DNA of 64,000 nt from Paenisporosarcina indica (lineage in GTDB: Bacteria; Bacillota; Bacilli; Bacillales_A; Planococcaceae), in contig NZ_MPTA01000002.1 in NCBI RefSeq assembly GCF_001939075.1, positions 372,001 to 436,000 on the forward strand, given 5' to 3'. Shown here piece by piece: positions 8,834 through 16,739 of this stretch (its first letter is position 1; each line of letters opens with the position of its first letter). The notes below the pieces were generated by a model, which was given only the letters and a program-made list of their open reading frames with translations, ran no database searches and was not told where the DNA came from. The position numbers and the translations under genes were made by a program.

Positions 8834-9994
8834 CTATTGCTTTAGTACATCTCGTGCGAATTTTCGAATATCTTTTGCAAATGGAATCAATTTCCGTTCT
8901 TTTTGGATTTTACGAATTGGCATTCCTTTGTTTATGAATGGTTGTAAACCTTTGATGTCTCTGCGAATTGAAGCCGCTATTGGAAACCTCAATACATTTT
9001 TCAAATCGTTTTGTTGAACTTCGTTTTCTTTCGCCAGTTCATTCATTACGATTTCCATTCGGTTTGCCAAATGAATACCCAGTCGAGCGCTTAATGACTC
9101 AAATTGTTTTAGCGTTTTTAATGCTGGTGTTTCAGGTGCCAGTATGTAATAAATCTTGTCTGATTCTTCTAAAGCAGCTACGACCTGCGCATTGATGTGA
9201 CTCGGCAAATCGATTAAAACGTAATCAAACGATCGTCGGCAAGTCCGAACCAACTTCGCGATGAATATTTCATCAATTGATTCCGCAATTTCAGCATCAC
9301 ACGGACTGATCAATATCTCCAATTTTGAATCTACCTGTGTCTCTGATACGTTTCTAATATGACTTTCGTTCAATTCTTCAACTACCGGCATTAAGTCGGC
9401 CATTGATCGATTGGATTCAATGGAAAAGACACTTTCAATCCCACCGTACTGTGTGTTCAGATCAATCAAGATGACTTCTGCTGTTGATTCAAGCTTCAGT
9501 GTTTGCGCAACAGACGATGCAATCAACGTACGTCCACTTCCACCTTTCCCACTATAGAACGAGAAGATTTTCCCTCGATTGCGGCCGTATGTAACCGCTG
9601 CTTCTTCCATAGAATTCTTTTTATTTTCGTAATTTTTAACGATTGTTGGAAATCTGCTGGCAAACAAACTTGCTTCATCTGGGAAAACAAAGAATTCATC
9701 TGCTCCAGAACGGATAATCGATCGAAGCAAAGTGAAATCCGAAGCATTTGCAACGAATAACAATAGACATGCTGGGTTAACCAGCCGTATGGATTGAACT
9801 ACCTCGACAGACGCATCCGTTTCAAATTGGGAGACTATGACAATATCACGTGTTTCCCGATTCATTTCCCGGATAGCATCTGAATAATTCACAGTGGTCA
9901 CATGACTTGAAAAGCTCTCGGCAATTGTTTTCAACTGTGCTGTATTTTGTTCCCATTCACTAACAATTAATATATTTATGGATGTTTCCATCAT
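8834..9994 (-). CDS. tadZ: Tad localisation protein TadZ/CpaE, ParA-like
   Basis: A 386-aa protein. The N-terminal about 125 residues look like a receiver-type domain (ILIVSEW..., IRSGADEFFVFP) without obvious phospho-acceptor conservation. From about residue 140 comes a MinD/ParA ATPase fold with a P-loop written KGGSGRT (150-156), DLNTQYGG and DLPSHI. The second signature lysine of the deviant Walker A (KGGxxKT) is Arg here, in line with the atypical P-loops known in TadZ. It probably positions the pilus machine. GAGG is 5 bases from the first of two ATGs. It lies 18 bases after cpaB. Confidence 0.85.
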   Translation of the reverse strand: MMETSINILIVSEWEQNTAQLKTIAESFSSHVTTVNYSDAIREMNRETRDIVIVSQFETDASVEVVQSIRLVNPACLLLFVANASDFTLLRSIIRSGADEFFVFPDEASLFASRFPTIVKNYENKKNSMEEAAVTYGRNRGKIFSFYSGKGGSGRTLIASSVAQTLKLESTAEVILIDLNTQYGGIESVFSIESNRSMADLMPVVEELNESHIRNVSETQVDSKLEILISPCDAEIAESIDEIFIAKLVRTCRRSFDYVLIDLPSHINAQVVAALEESDKIYYILAPETPALKTLKQFESLSARLGIHLANRMEIVMNELAKENEVQQNDLKNVLRFPIAASIRRDIKGLQPFINKGMPIRKIQKERKLIPFAKDIRKFARDVLKQ

Positions 9995-10012
9995 GTCAGC
10001 CTCTTTTCCGTC

Positions 10013-10798
10013 TTACTGTCCACTTCCTGTAGCCGGTGTTCCTTCTTTCGGTGTCTCAGTTGCAGGAGCACTTTCGGTTGGTGTTTTTGCTGCAGGTTTT
10101 TCTTTTGCAGGTTTTTCTTCCACTTTAGTTTCTGGCTTTTCTGGCGTTTCGGTTTTTGCTTCCGTTTCATCAGTCGGCACTGCATTTATCCCCACATTGG
10201 CTTTTAATATCCGAATGTGGTCGGCATAGTTTTGCATATGTATTAGTTCTGGTGCTTCTTCGGCTGTCACTTCGACTGAAATTCCTGCCATTGAGTCTTC
10301 TGTTCCTACGGCGAAACGTACAAGTACATCTTTCATGAATACAGAAGTACTACGCTTACCATTGTTATCCGTTGAAACGACAATATCTACTCGATCAAGT
10401 GATTCAATGATTTGGTCGAATCTAATCTTTTCCGTACTTGATAAACTGACCAATCGATTGTTTTCATTTTGTAAAGTCGAAGCTGGTTTTATCATGCTTT
10501 GCGTAATCATGTCCCCATTAGCAAGAGGTAAAACTGATACTCGATTTTCTAATTCCTCGAATGATGTAATGTGCGAATCCTTAACAACAAACTTATTGGG
10601 TATTTCCATAACGGTTACTTGATTTTTCTTAATCAAGGTCCTAGGATCTATATTTCCTTTTGCTATATAGACTTTCGTCATGGCTCCTAAATCTGAATTC
10701 AAGTCTTCCACTTTTTGAAGGACCATGTATCCAGTTGCTGCTGCTAATATAAATGCCAAGATGAAAAATATAGTCGCTCGCCTTTTTGCCTCTAACAT
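10013..10798 (-). CDS. cpaB: CpaB/RcpC-like Tad pilus assembly protein
   Basis: A 261-aa protein with one N-terminal membrane anchor (residues 8-27), then a SAF-like domain (VYIAKGNIDPRTLIKKNQV, NRVSVLPLANGDMIT), a second beta-rich domain to about 200, and a low-complexity Thr/Glu/Pro/Lys tail (205-261). In Gram-negatives CpaB aids the secretin. Here no secretin exists, so it presumably works in or on the cell wall. First gene of the tad operon: GAGGG lies 8 bases before the ATG and a sigma-A-type promoter lies about 85 bases upstream. Confidence 0.85.
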   Translation of the reverse strand: MLEAKRRATIFFILAFILAAATGYMVLQKVEDLNSDLGAMTKVYIAKGNIDPRTLIKKNQVTVMEIPNKFVVKDSHITSFEELENRVSVLPLANGDMITQSMIKPASTLQNENNRLVSLSSTEKIRFDQIIESLDRVDIVVSTDNNGKRSTSVFMKDVLVRFAVGTEDSMAGISVEVTAEEAPELIHMQNYADHIRILKANVGINAVPTDETEAKTETPEKPETKVEEKPAKEKPAAKTPTESAPATETPKEGTPATGSGQ

Positions 10799-10881
10799 TT
10801 AACAAACCCTCTTTCCAAAACATGATCAATAATACCTATTAGCATATAATTCTTTCTTTTTCCACAAGGAATACCTATTAT

Positions 10882-10911
10882 TATTTACCATTCCCTTTCC
10901 TCTATTGTCAA
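10882..10911 (-). promoter_or_regulatory. candidate sigma-A promoter of the tad operon
   Basis: On the minus strand a perfect TTGACA (-35, 10906-10911) is followed after 18 bases by TAAATA (-10, 10882-10887). This would give a leader of about 75 bases before cpaB. It is the best promoter-like pair in the AT-rich region upstream, but not proven. Confidence 0.45.
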
Positions 10912-10929
10912 AGTTTGATTATTTTCCCA

Positions 10930-11303
10930 ACTCCACCTACTAGTTCCCTTGTACCAAGTATATAAACCTATTTACCGACATTATTTTTTACCTACTCTGA
11001 ATTTGGAGGTATTTCGCAATACTAATATGTTTGAATTAGAGCTAATCATCCCTTTAATAACCACTAATTGGATATTAGCAGGACTAATGATTCTTTATTT
11101 TTATCCACCTATTTCCATATATTTCGGCTTCAAGATACTTTATTTCAAAATAATTAACTATAATTCCTCTCTTTCGAGGTTATTGCATAAGAAAAGCGCA
11201 AAGCGAGTTCTAGCCCAACGTCGGTGCTGAAATGATGAAAGGCGAAATTCGTGACTTTTTAACCCCATGATGGGACCTGAGGGATTGCGCTTGGAGCTAG
11301 ACA
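10930..11303. other. intergenic region with a GC-rich repeat-like block
   Basis: No convincing gene. From about 11184 to 11303 the base composition changes. The block begins AAGCGCAAAGCGAG, ends GCGCTTGGAGCTAGAC, and contains AACCCCATGATGGG. From memory such GCGCTTGGAGCTAGAC-ended blocks recur between genes in many Bacillales. Only one copy is present in this window. Confidence 0.4.
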
Positions 11304-11310
11304 TAAAAAA

Positions 11311-11352
11311 AGACTGCCACGCTTCTCCGGATAGAGAATTCGTAGCAGTCCA
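11311..11352 (-). terminator. rho-independent terminator of metYX
   Basis: On the minus strand GGACTGCTACG pairs with CGTGGCAGTC (one G-T pair) and is followed by a run of seven T. It sits about 60 bases beyond the metX stop. Confidence 0.85.
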
Positions 11353-11413
11353 TTATTCTTATATGGTTGCATTAATATCTATAAAAGTTGACATTTATTG
11401 AGTGTACAAAAAC

Positions 11414-12475
11414 CTAATTTTCCTGCTTTAATCGTAGCCACTTTTTCTCTTCCAGATGAGTCGTAAGGATATGACCCCACTTTTCAAATTCAGTAAGGAA
11501 TCCATCATGGCCAAATGGTGTGTTCACAATATGAAAATGGCTATCTGGTACATGAGTCGAGAAGGAATGAATCTGGTCGAAAGGATAAATTAAATCATGT
11601 GTGAATGCGATCGCAATCAGTTTTGCCCTGTATTGTTTAGAAGCTGCTTCGATTCCATCTCTCCCACGACCGATATCATGCGTATTCATCGCTTTCAATA
11701 GTGTCAGATAGCTATTCGCATCAAAACGTTCAGCAAGTTTGATCCCTTGATATTTCAAATAGGATTCAACTTCAAACATGCCATCAAACTTGGTTTTTCT
11801 GGCGAATCGTTCTTTATGTAACGCTTCGCTGCGATACGTGACCAATCCGGCCATTCTCGCTGTCTCAAATCCTTTAATATCTGACGTGCTTTCGTAATTC
11901 CCATCCTTATAATTAACATCCGACTCGATTGCATGAACACCAATATAGTTAAAGGCAATCCCAGTATCACTTAAATATGGAGTTACTGCTAAAGGGAAAA
12001 GTAGATTCATATCATTGGGGTATAGCAACCCCCACTCCAACACACGCATGCCACCAAGTGATCCACCAATGACTGCATGCAAGTTGTCGATACCTAATGC
12101 AAGTAAGGCTTTCTTTTCGGCATACACCATATCACGGATTGTAATCTCGGGAAATGAAGAACGATATGGTGCTTTTGTGACTGGATTGATTGACAATGGT
12201 CCCGTAGAACCCGAGCACCCACCCAGAGCATTGAAAGTAATGACCTTGAATAAATCTGTATCAATACTTTTTCCAGGTCCAATTAAACCACTCCACCAAC
12301 CGCTCGATTCGGTTGAACCAATTGCGTATTGAGTACCCGTCAAGGCATGACAGATTAGCACAACTGGAGCATCTTCATCTTCAGGACCAAACGATTCATA
12401 TGAAAGTTCTGCATCCTCCAGCCATTCATCAGACTCCAAATGAAGTTTACCAATAGAGACACTACCAGTTGCCAC
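11414..12475 (-). CDS. metX: homoserine O-acetyltransferase (MetX)
   Basis: A 353-aa alpha/beta hydrolase-fold acyltransferase that activates homoserine for methionine synthesis. Features include the acid-region HALTG, NALGGCSGSTGP (residues 82-93) and the nucleophile elbow GGSLGG with Ser139. The catalytic Asp lies in THDLIYPF and the His in GHDGF near the C-terminus. The start is GTG with GAGGAGGGG 6-7 bases upstream. It lies 16 bases downstream of metY in a SAM-riboswitch-controlled operon. Acetyl versus succinyl donor cannot be proven by eye, but length and motifs are of the MetX type. Confidence 0.93.
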   Translation of the reverse strand: MATGSVSIGKLHLESDEWLEDAELSYESFGPEDEDAPVVLICHALTGTQYAIGSTESSGWWSGLIGPGKSIDTDLFKVITFNALGGCSGSTGPLSINPVTKAPYRSSFPEITIRDMVYAEKKALLALGIDNLHAVIGGSLGGMRVLEWGLLYPNDMNLLFPLAVTPYLSDTGIAFNYIGVHAIESDVNYKDGNYESTSDIKGFETARMAGLVTYRSEALHKERFARKTKFDGMFEVESYLKYQGIKLAERFDANSYLTLLKAMNTHDIGRGRDGIEAASKQYRAKLIAIAFTHDLIYPFDQIHSFSTHVPDSHFHIVNTPFGHDGFLTEFEKWGHILTTHLEEKKWLRLKQEN

Positions 12476-12491
12476 TAGATACCCCTCCTCT

Positions 12492-13781
12492 TTAAACAGT
12501 TACAGTTGTCGCTTTCTCAATTGCTTGTGAAAGATCGGCAAGTAAATCTTCCACAGATTCCAAACCTACAGATAGACGAATTAACTCTTCTGTTACGCCT
12601 GTTTGCAGTAATTCTTCTCCTCTTAATTGTTGATGTGTGGTTGAAGCTGGGTGGATAATCAGTGATTTTGCATCCCCCACGTTTGCAACATGAGACCAGA
12701 TTTGAATGTTGTCGATCAGCTTACGTCCTGCATCGCGACCACCTTTAATCCCAAAGTTCACAATTGAACCAAAGCCATTTTTCAAGTATTTTTTTGCCAA
12801 TTCATGAGATGGATGTGTGGCAAAACCATTGTAATTGACCCATTCCACTGCAGGATGATCCTGTAGGTAGTCAGCAACCGCCTTGGCATTTTCATTATGT
12901 TTAGGTAAACGTAAATGCAGTGTTTCTAGACCTTGCAAGAAAGCAAACGCATTATCCGGACTCAAACAAGGTCCAAAGTCCCGCAGTAATTGAACCCGAA
13001 GTTTAATCGCAAATGCGACTTCTGGAACATCCAGTCCATACCGCAGACCATGATAACTTGTATCTGGCTCTGTAAACCCTGGGAACTTATCACTATTCCA
13101 ATCAAATTTACCTGCATCGACAACAACCCCACCAATCGATGTACCATGACCTCCAATCCATTTAGTTGCAGAATGAACAACGACATCCGCACCGAATTCT
13201 ATTGGATTGCAACCATACGGAGTGGCAAAAGTATTATCAATAATTAGAGGAATTCCATTATCATGAGCAACATTTGCTATTGCTTCAACATCTAATACAT
13301 GTAAGCTTGGATTTCCAATGATTTCCCCAAATAAAGCTTTCGTCTTATCAGTGATTGCCGCTCTGAAATTCTCTGGATTGGTAGCATCAACGAACTTCAC
13401 TGTAATGCCATACCTTGGAAGTGTATTGGCAAATAAATTATAGGTCCCACCATATAAATTACCTGCAGCAACGATTTCATCTCCAGTTCCAGCCACATTC
13501 AGTATGGAGAAAGCTATGACAGCCATCCCACTGGAAAGTGCTACTGCCGCAGTTCCGCCTTCAAGTAAGGCAATCCGTTGTTCAAATACGTCCACAGTCG
13601 GATTTCCGATTCGCGAATAAATATTACCAGCTTCCTGTAGTGCAAATAAATTTTGTGCATGCTCTGTGTCTCTAAAGACAAATGATGTCGTTTTGTGAAT
13701 AGGTACCGCTCTTGATCCCGTAATTGGATCAGGCTGTTGCCCACCGTGTAAAAGAAGTGTTTCTGGTCGAAGATTTGCCAT
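12492..13781 (-). CDS. metY: O-acetylhomoserine sulfhydrylase (MetY)
   Basis: A 429-aa PLP enzyme of the Cys/Met metabolism family that makes homocysteine directly from O-acetylhomoserine and sulfide. The PLP lysine is Lys207 in [19 protein letters not shown] (55-62) and the C-terminal [12 protein letters not shown] also match. The length of about 430 is typical of MetY rather than of the shorter MetB/MetC (about 380). First gene after the S-box riboswitch, with a GGAGG-type site upstream. Confidence 0.94.
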   Translation of the reverse strand: MANLRPETLLLHGGQQPDPITGSRAVPIHKTTSFVFRDTEHAQNLFALQEAGNIYSRIGNPTVDVFEQRIALLEGGTAAVALSSGMAVIAFSILNVAGTGDEIVAAGNLYGGTYNLFANTLPRYGITVKFVDATNPENFRAAITDKTKALFGEIIGNPSLHVLDVEAIANVAHDNGIPLIIDNTFATPYGCNPIEFGADVVVHSATKWIGGHGTSIGGVVVDAGKFDWNSDKFPGFTEPDTSYHGLRYGLDVPEVAFAIKLRVQLLRDFGPCLSPDNAFAFLQGLETLHLRLPKHNENAKAVADYLQDHPAVEWVNYNGFATHPSHELAKKYLKNGFGSIVNFGIKGGRDAGRKLIDNIQIWSHVANVGDAKSLIIHPASTTHQQLRGEELLQTGVTEELIRLSVGLESVEDLLADLSQAIEKATTVTV

Positions 13782-13837
13782 TGTTTTTCCCTCCTGGATT
13801 GTGTTATAGATGGAAGTGTGGAGGCGAAAGAGGATTT

Positions 13838-13884
13838 TTTAAAAACGAAAAATCCCCATCTTCGCTTAAGAAGAGGGGATCGCA
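13838..13884 (-). terminator. riboswitch-controlled terminator
   Basis: On the minus strand GATCCCCTCTTC and GAAGATGGGGATTTTT form a stem followed by T-rich sequence between the SAM aptamer and metY. This is the expected intrinsic terminator of a transcriptional OFF switch. Confidence 0.85.
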
Positions 13885-13898
13885 AGTGCGTATTCCTC

Positions 13899-14014
13899 CT
13901 CTTATCTTTCAGATCCACATAAAGAAATCTGTAGGAATTAGCACCTTTTCAAGTTTTCACTTGCTGGTTGCCGGGCATCGCAGGGCCTAGTCCCTCTGCC
14001 GCTCTTGATAAGAG
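13899..14014 (-). promoter_or_regulatory. SAM-I (S-box) riboswitch
   Basis: The minus strand carries the S-box core: CTTATCAAGAGCGGCAGAGG, then GACTAGGCCCTGCGATGCCC, GGCAACC, GGTGCTAATTCC and the closing P1 strand AGATAAGAG. P1 arms CTCTTATC and GATAAGAG pair. It precedes metY and metX, so high SAM should terminate transcription of methionine synthesis. Confidence 0.96.
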
Positions 14015-14044
14015 TATTTGATTTAGTTTTCCATCTTGAGAACA

Positions 14045-14074
14045 AGTATATGTTTTAAAAATCAGAATAGTCAA
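14045..14074 (-). promoter_or_regulatory. promoter of the metYX operon
   Basis: On the minus strand TTGACT (14069-14074) and TATACT (14045-14050) are separated by 18 bases. Transcription would start about 25 bases before the riboswitch P1 stem. Confidence 0.7.
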
Positions 14075-14152
14075 GAATTATTTGAAATATTTTTTGAAAC
14101 TTCAGCCAATCGTGTTACGTTTAATAAAATGAGAGTTTAGGAGGTGAGTACA

Positions 14153-14806
14153 TTGAATCTATGGCTATGGATTCTTTTGATTGTCTTATGTGGGTACTTC
14201 CTCGGAAGTTTGCATGGATCAAAAATGGCTCAATTATTATCTGGCGTGAATGTAAAAGAACAAGGGGTGAAAAATTCCGGTGCCTCTAATGCTACCATGG
14301 TTTTAGGGTGGAAATATGGAGCTCTTGTCGCATTAATCGATATTGGAAAAGGGATACTAGGGGTCTTAATTTTATCTTATTTCTTACAATCTACTTCTTT
14401 TTCGAATGAACAAATCGTGTCTCTACTATTTTTAACGGGTGCGGCTGTTGTCACCGGTCATAACTTTCCCGTATGGATGAATTTTGATGGAGGAAAAGGA
14501 ACTGCATCGGTGATCGGTCTACTTTTTGCCATCGACTTGAAACTGGGTCTGATTGGGTTGTCTGTATTTGTTATTACCAGTCTATTAACCGATTTCATTC
14601 TTTTGGGTGTGCTCGGTTTATATGTTGTTCTTTGTGGTTATGCAATTTGGTTTACCGACGGATACTGGTCATCAGCCATCGCAATTGGACTTTTCCTGAT
14701 AGCTATATGGAAACACCAAGACAATGTAAAGCGTTTTAGAGCACATGCAGAACCTCGACTATCTTCCGTCATTAAAAAGAAAAAAACGGCATCTCCATCG
14801 AAATGA
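14153..14806 (+). CDS. plsY: PlsY-type glycerol-3-phosphate acyltransferase
   Basis: A 217-aa integral membrane acyltransferase that transfers acyl from acyl-phosphate to glycerol-3-phosphate in phospholipid synthesis. The three PlsY motifs are present: GS near residues 18-21 with VKNSGASNAT, DIGKG, and GHNFPVWMNFDGGKGTA. In motif 1 the usual SGN-GATN reads NSGASNAT. The start is TTG at 14153, 8 bases after AGGAGG; the GTG at 14144 lies on top of the ribosome site. It may be a second plsY copy, since the usual plsY neighbour parE/parC is absent. It is divergent from metY. Confidence 0.88.
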   Translation: MNLWLWILLIVLCGYFLGSLHGSKMAQLLSGVNVKEQGVKNSGASNATMVLGWKYGALVALIDIGKGILGVLILSYFLQSTSFSNEQIVSLLFLTGAAVVTGHNFPVWMNFDGGKGTASVIGLLFAIDLKLGLIGLSVFVITSLLTDFILLGVLGLYVVLCGYAIWFTDGYWSSAIAIGLFLIAIWKHQDNVKRFRAHAEPRLSSVIKKKKTASPSK

Positions 14807-14824
14807 TGGGGTGTCGTTTTTTCG
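14783..14824 (+). terminator. terminator overlapping the plsY stop
   Basis: AACGGCATCTCCATC and GATGGGGTGTCGTT form a stem with GAAAT loop followed by TTTTTTCG. The plsY stop codon lies in the loop. The preceding A-run makes it plausibly bidirectional. Confidence 0.8.
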
Positions 14825-14967
14825 TTAGTAATGTATCTGAATTTAGACACCCCTTCCAATTCTACGAAACAATTAATCTAGAAAACAGTAAAGGAAGTAT
14901 ATTCCGCTTTTCGAAAGAAAATGGTAAACTACAACTATTCAGGTAATTTTGAAGGAGTGTAAAAATA

Positions 14968-16194
14968 ATGCAAGAAATACTAATTGAACGTCTCGTTCGC
15001 TATGCAAAAATCGATACTCAGTCGGATGCAGAAAGCACGACTTGCCCATCAACACCAGGACAATGGGATTTACTTCATGAGCTTGAAAAAGAATTGGCCT
15101 CTATTGGGATGGAAGACATTACATTAGACGATAACGGATACCTATTTGCTACTTTACCTTCTAATACTGAAAAAGAATTACCAACAATCGGTTTCTTAGC
15201 TCACGTTGATACAGCAACAGATTACACAGGTAAAAATGTTAATCCACAACGCATCGACTGTTATGAAGGTGGAGACATTCAATTAAACGATACGACCATC
15301 ATGTCACCAACAGATTTCCCTGAACTCAATAATTATATTGGGCATACATTACTAACGACTGACGGTACTACTTTACTAGGTGCTGACAATAAAGCGGGTA
15401 TTGCGGAAATCATGACGGCAATGGAATTTTTAATTAATAATCCAGAGATAAAACATGGAAAATTACGCATTGCCTTCACACCAGATGAAGAAATTGGCCG
15501 TGGCCCTCATAAATTCGATGTTGAAAAATTCGGTGCAAAATATGCTTACACGATGGACGGTGGTCCTCTTGGGGAACTTCAGTTCGAAAGCTTTAATGCG
15601 GCCGGTGCGAAAGTGATCACCCGAGGCACAAGTGTACACCCAGGTTCTGCTAAAAATAAGATGGTCAATGCACTAACGATTGCGATGAAATTCCAATCTC
15701 ATATGCCAGTTGATGAAGTTCCTGAAAAGACAGAAGGTCATGAAGGGTTCATTCACTTAATGAACTTTAACGGACATGTAGAAGAAGCCAAATTGTCCTA
15801 CATTATCCGCGACTTTGACCGTGAAAAGTTCGAGGCGAAAAAAGCATTGTTCGAAGAAGCTGCCACTAAAGTGAAAGCAGAATACGGCAATAAAGCGATT
15901 TCTGTTGAAGTGAATGATCAATATTTCAATATGGGAGAGAAAATTGAGCCAGTTAAAGAAATCGTAGATATTGCACATTTAGCCATGACAAATTTAGATA
16001 TCAACCCGTTAGTCATCCCGATTCGTGGTGGTACAGATGGTTCTCAGTTATCTTACATGGGGATGCCTACTCCTAATATTTTCACAGGTGGCGAAAACTA
16101 TCACGGAAAATATGAATATATTTCAGTCGATAATATGGAAAAAGCAACCAAAGTGATGCTTGAAATGATTCAACTGTTCGAAAAACAAGCATAA
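14968..16194 (+). CDS. pepT: peptidase T (tripeptide aminopeptidase)
   Basis: A 408-aa M20B zinc aminopeptidase that removes N-terminal residues from tripeptides in the cytoplasm. Metal and catalytic motifs are visible: HVDTA (His79), [11 protein letters not shown] with the bridging Asp, PDEEIGRG with the catalytic Glu and metal ligand, and a late H in [18 protein letters not shown] is placed well before the ATG. It appears monocistronic, ending in a strong terminator. Confidence 0.95.
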   Translation: MQEILIERLVRYAKIDTQSDAESTTCPSTPGQWDLLHELEKELASIGMEDITLDDNGYLFATLPSNTEKELPTIGFLAHVDTATDYTGKNVNPQRIDCYEGGDIQLNDTTIMSPTDFPELNNYIGHTLLTTDGTTLLGADNKAGIAEIMTAMEFLINNPEIKHGKLRIAFTPDEEIGRGPHKFDVEKFGAKYAYTMDGGPLGELQFESFNAAGAKVITRGTSVHPGSAKNKMVNALTIAMKFQSHMPVDEVPEKTEGHEGFIHLMNFNGHVEEAKLSYIIRDFDREKFEAKKALFEEAATKVKAEYGNKAISVEVNDQYFNMGEKIEPVKEIVDIAHLAMTNLDINPLVIPIRGGTDGSQLSYMGMPTPNIFTGGENYHGKYEYISVDNMEKATKVMLEMIQLFEKQA

Positions 16195-16262
16195 GTTGAT
16201 ACGTACTTGACAGTAATAGGGCTTGGTATTTATGCACACTTTTTATACGAAAGTGATGAAAA

Positions 16263-16310
16263 TAAAACAAGCAAGATCCGTCGCATAAGACGAATCTTGC
16301 TTGTTTTTTG
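16263..16310 (+). terminator. terminator after pepT
   Basis: AACAAGCAAGATCCGTC and GACGAATCTTGCTTGTTTTTT form a long stem (loop GCATAA) with a T-run. Confidence 0.93.
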
Positions 16311-16348
16311 ATTTGATTATATGTATTTGTGTGGATTTTTTTGATTTC

Positions 16349-16440
16349 TACCCGTTCATTTTGATTTGTAACTTTTCACGATGTGTTTTTACCCGTCCAT
16401 TTTGATTTGTAACTGTTCACCACTCGTATCTACCCGTTCA
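16349..16440. repeat. 41-bp tandem repeat, 2.3 units
   Basis: TACCCGTTCATTTTGATTTG recurs with period 41 (starts 16349, 16390, 16431; the last copy is cut short). No gene lies between pepT and the permease terminator; this and the next array fill the gap. Confidence 0.85.
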
Positions 16441-16585
16441 ATCTATATTTTTCTCCATTCGCCCAATTTCTTCCACAAATTAGCCGCAATTAATGATAGA
16501 AACCTTTAGATGAGACTGTTCGCTTCGCTCTACAGTCTTTTCTGTAAAGGGAGATATCCCATTCTTTCAGGCAGAGGCTGATTCT

Positions 16586-16661
16586 TACGTGGATATTGGT
16601 TTTTCCTACGTCACCTTCGTTTTTTCCTACGTAACCCTCCATTTTTACAACTGAGCCATCG
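16586..16661 (-). repeat. palindrome plus three 21-bp-phased ACGTA repeats (copy 1)
   Basis: Read on the minus strand: ACTGAGC-N4-GCTCAGT (16644-16661), then TACGTAGGAAA-type boxes whose TACGT cores lie at 16628, 16607 and 16586, exactly 21 bases apart. An equivalent element in the opposite orientation is at 21417-21504, on the far side of the iron-uptake genes. Confidence 0.85.
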
Positions 16662-16689
16662 CTCAGTCACTCAGAATTCTCTTCTCCCA

Positions 16690-16725
16690 CAAAAAACACC
16701 CGCCAAGCATAAGCAGGCGGGTCCA
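16690..16725 (-). terminator. terminator of the siderophore permease operon
   Basis: On the minus strand ACCCGCCTGCTT and GGCGGGTGTTTTTT form a GC-rich stem with a T-run, 15 bases after the permease stop. Confidence 0.92.
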
Positions 16726-16739
16726 TTTGTCTTTAGATT

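Noticed and set aside
10949-11230. 93-codon plus-strand frame in the tad/met gap
   Set aside because: No ribosome site, crosses a repeat-like block, and lacks protein-like conservation features.
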